From positions 1-25,899 of the forward strand of contig JBAXNR010000065.1 of assembly GCA_037133675.1 (NCBI GenBank): a stretch of DNA of 25,899 nt, given 5' to 3'. Positions 24,065-25,899 of the stretch are shown in pieces. The notes beneath the pieces are model-generated. The model made no database searches and had not been told where the DNA came from. It worked only from the letters and a program-made list of their open reading frames with translations. Source of the stretch: UBA4132 sp037133675 (GTDB lineage Bacteria; Pseudomonadota; Gammaproteobacteria; Methylococcales; Methylomonadaceae). The stretch's first letter is position 1. The number at the start of each line of letters is the position of its first letter. Both the position numbers and the translations under genes were made by a program.

Positions 24065-25899
24065 TTATCGCGTTTGGTTTAATAGAGCTTCAAACTTCTC
24101 AATTGGTACGGGTTTACCAAATAGATAACCCTGATAGAGCATACAGTCATGCTGTTCCAGAAATTCACGTTGCGCTTCAGTCTCCACTCCCTCGGCAATA
24201 ACCTCCATGCCTAAATTGTGAGCCATGCCAATGATGGTTTTCACTATCGTTGCATCTGATGGTTTTACGCCAATATTGCGAACAAAAGACTGATCTATTT
24301 TAAGTTGATTGAAGGGTAGTCGTGTTAAATAGCTTAGGGATGAATAGCCTGTGCCAAAATCATCCATAGAAAAATGCACACCTATTTTTTTAAGCTCGTT
24401 CATTTTAAGTATGGTTTCATTTACGTCATTAAGTACCAGACTTTCGGTGAGTTCAAACTTGAGCAGTTCGGGTTTGATGGCGGTATCGCTTAATATTTGA
24501 CACACTCGTGCTACAAAATCAGGCTGATAAAACTGCTTCGCACTGACATTGATAGATAAGCGTAAGTTTTTAGTGTGGGAGCAGTCTTCCCAGTGTTTTA
24601 GTCGAACACAAGCCATTTCTAAAACCCAGAGTCCGATGTCAACTATCAAGCCCGTTTCCTCAGCCAGTGAGATGAAAGAATCAGGGAAAATCAAGCCTTT
24701 TTGTGGATGTTGCCAGCGAATCAGCACTTCAGCACCGATAGCAGATCCATCATGAGCAATCTGTATTTGGTAATATAGTATGAACTGTTTTTTTGCTAAT
24801 GCCTGACGTAAGTCGTTTTCCAGTATGACACGCGCAATGATATTAGCCTGCATTTGTGGATCAAAGAAGCACAGAGTATTACGACCTGAAGTCTTGGCGG
24901 CATACATAGCAATATCTGCTTGCTTCAGCAGTTCATTTAGCAGTTCATCCGTTACATCCCCTTCATGACTAAACACCGTCGCACCGATGCTGGGTGAGCT
25001 AGAGTAATCATGCGTAGCAAGCTGATACGACTGATTAAGGTGGCTCAAAATTTTATTTCCAATCACACCCGCTTGTGCCGATGCTTCACTGTTTTTCTTG
25101 CTCAAATTTGGCAGCAATACCACAAATTCATCACCACCCAGCCTAGCAACCGTATCAGCTTCGCGAACACAGGAGGTCAGGCGTTGCGCAACCTGTTGTA
25201 GTAGTAAATCGCCCATGTCATGACCGAGCGTGTCATTTAGATTTTTAAAATTATCCAGATCAATAAATAACAGCGCGGCTTTTCGACCGCTATAATGACT
25301 TGCAGCCAATACCTGATTTAACCGATCTCTAAGTAATCGTCGATTAGGTAGATCAGTCAGCGAGTCGTAGAAACTCAAACGCTCAATTTTATCCATTGCG
25401 GCTTTACTGACAGTGATGTCGGTAAAAGTAGCCACATAATTCATGATTGAACCATCTAGGTCTTCTACCGCATTGATAATGAGATACTTCGAAAAAATTT
25501 CATTGTTCTTGTGTCGATCCGATACTTCACCTTTCCATACACCCGTGCGATTAATGCTGTCCCACATCGACGCATAAAAGTTAACATCATGGCAACCTGA
25601 GCTTAGAAAATGCGGATTTTTGCCGATAGCCTCTTCACTGGAATAACCTGTGATATGGGTAAAGGCACTATTTACCCGAAGAATGTTATTATTTGCATCG
25701 GTTACCATGATGCCGTCTTTGGATTCAAAAACGGTGGCGGCGACCCTAATATGTTTGTTGGCAATAACCAACGCATCTGCCCGCCGTTCTTTCTCTTCAT
25801 TCTGAAAGGCAAGCTCTTGATTGGCAATGACTAACTCGGCTGCACGCTGTTCTTTCTCTGTATTCTGAAAGGCAAGCTCTTGATTGGCAATGACTAACG
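24065..25899 (-). CDS. PAS-GGDEF-EAL cyclic-di-GMP enzyme with coiled-coil repeats, N-terminus outside window
   Basis: This protein makes and/or degrades c-di-GMP. The frame is open to the right edge, so the gene starts outside the window; 610 codons are visible. First come repeats of LVIANQELAFQN type (see 25772-25897), then a PAS domain (about 50-165) with VTDANNNILRVNSAFTHITG. The GGDEF domain (about 170-335) has an intact GGDEF motif, and READ five residues before it forms the RxxD inhibitory site. The EAL domain (about 355-600) has EVLIRW in place of EAL, FELTES, DDFGTGYSSL, KIDQSFV and AEGVET, so metal ligands look complete. Both activities may therefore be present. It is convergent with nadE, with 49 bases between. 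Any sensor ahead of the repeats cannot be seen. Confidence 0.9.
   Translation of the reverse strand, partial: LVIANQELAFQNTEKEQRAAELVIANQELAFQNEEKERRADALVIANKHIRVAATVFESKDGIMVTDANNNILRVNSAFTHITGYSSEEAIGKNPHFLSSGCHDVNFYASMWDSINRTGVWKGEVSDRHKNNEIFSKYLIINAVEDLDGSIMNYVATFTDITVSKAAMDKIERLSFYDSLTDLPNRRLLRDRLNQVLAASHYSGRKAALLFIDLDNFKNLNDTLGHDMGDLLLQQVAQRLTSCVREADTVARLGGDEFVVLLPNLSKKNSEASAQAGVIGNKILSHLNQSYQLATHDYSSSPSIGATVFSHEGDVTDELLNELLKQADIAMYAAKTSGRNTLCFFDPQMQANIIARVILENDLRQALAKKQFILYYQIQIAHDGSAIGAEVLIRWQHPQKGLIFPDSFISLAEETGLIVDIGLWVLEMACVRLKHWEDCSHTKNLRLSINVSAKQFYQPDFVARVCQILSDTAIKPELLKFELTESLVLNDVNETILKMNELKKIGVHFSMDDFGTGYSSLSYLTRLPFNQLKIDQSFVRNIGVKPSDATIVKTIIGMAHNLGMEVIAEGVETEAQREFLEQHDCMLYQGYLFGKPVPIEKFEALLNQTR
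25772..25897 (-). repeat. Tandem 63-base repeats coding a 21-residue coiled-coil unit
   Basis: Two consecutive 63-base units, plus the start of a third, encode LVIANQELAFQN followed by an EKE-(Q/R)-R-A linker. Units one and two are nearly identical at DNA level, with the first ~36 bases the same and changes clustered in the last third. The array continues past the window edge. Twenty-one residues equal three heptads, so copies can be added without changing coiled-coil phase. Confidence 0.85.

Noticed and set aside
25769..25771. TTG as the start of the c-di-GMP enzyme
   Set aside because: The same frame continues upstream through the coiled-coil repeats to the window edge, so the true start is outside.
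24065..25899. EVL in place of EAL read as an inactive phosphodiesterase
   Set aside because: The middle residue of the motif varies in active enzymes, and the other metal-binding motifs (FELTES, DDFGTGYSS, KIDQSF, AEGVET) are intact.

Overview
The window reads as a chromosomal segment of a gammaproteobacterium with moderate GC. The supporting genes are pbpC, an MdtC-type RND pump subunit, a FadL-family porin, a glutamine-dependent NAD synthetase with a nitrilase domain, and a PAS-GGDEF-EAL protein with 21-residue coiled-coil repeats. The many short intergenic palindromes and the style of the proteins suggest Methylococcales or Thiotrichales-like lineages, but no rRNA or marker gene is present to settle this, and the taxonomic call is inference.

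Layout: (1) 1-890: a palindromic repeat, a small unknown gene and a hairpin. (2) 891-3176, minus strand: two lipoprotein genes in one operon, the second an alpha/beta hydrolase. (3) 3317-5843: the first 50 codons of an ADP-ribosylglycohydrolase, cut off by a repeat, then intact pbpC. (4) 5888-6060: a small element with terminal inverted repeats. (5) 6072-9170, minus: mdtC alone, with mdtA and mdtB not present. (6) 9171-9919: repeat-rich DNA with a 43-base perfect palindrome. (7) 9920-13053: a FadL-type porin and a secreted phytase/esterase-like protein. (8) 13179-14027, minus: MOSC protein. (9) 14292-16414: a probable operon of a periplasmic DUF4124 protein, a two-pore-helix K+ channel and a DUF4239 bestrophin-like membrane protein. 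(10) 16430-22287: an accessory island. (11) nadE, then a convergent c-di-GMP enzyme that runs off the right edge.

The accessory island is the most unusual part. It is the wreck of a type I restriction locus. Only the first ~119 codons of hsdR remain, hsdM survives (probably with a one-base shift at its start), and no hsdS is seen. Between hsdR' and hsdM, on the opposite strand, sits a complete XamI-family type II restriction-modification pair. By eye, the XamI site GTCGAC does not occur anywhere in the window. An Rpn-family nuclease gene broken at an (AT)5 tract follows hsdM. The island ends at a second element with the same terminal inverted repeats as the one at 5888-6060 but a different interior.

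No rRNA, tRNA, CRISPR array, integrase or intact transposase was seen. Several genes look like survivors of lost neighbours (mdtC, the ADP-ribosylglycohydrolase stub, hsdR', hsdM), and three of these junctions lie next to short palindromic repeats, which suggests that the repeats mark sites of past rearrangement.
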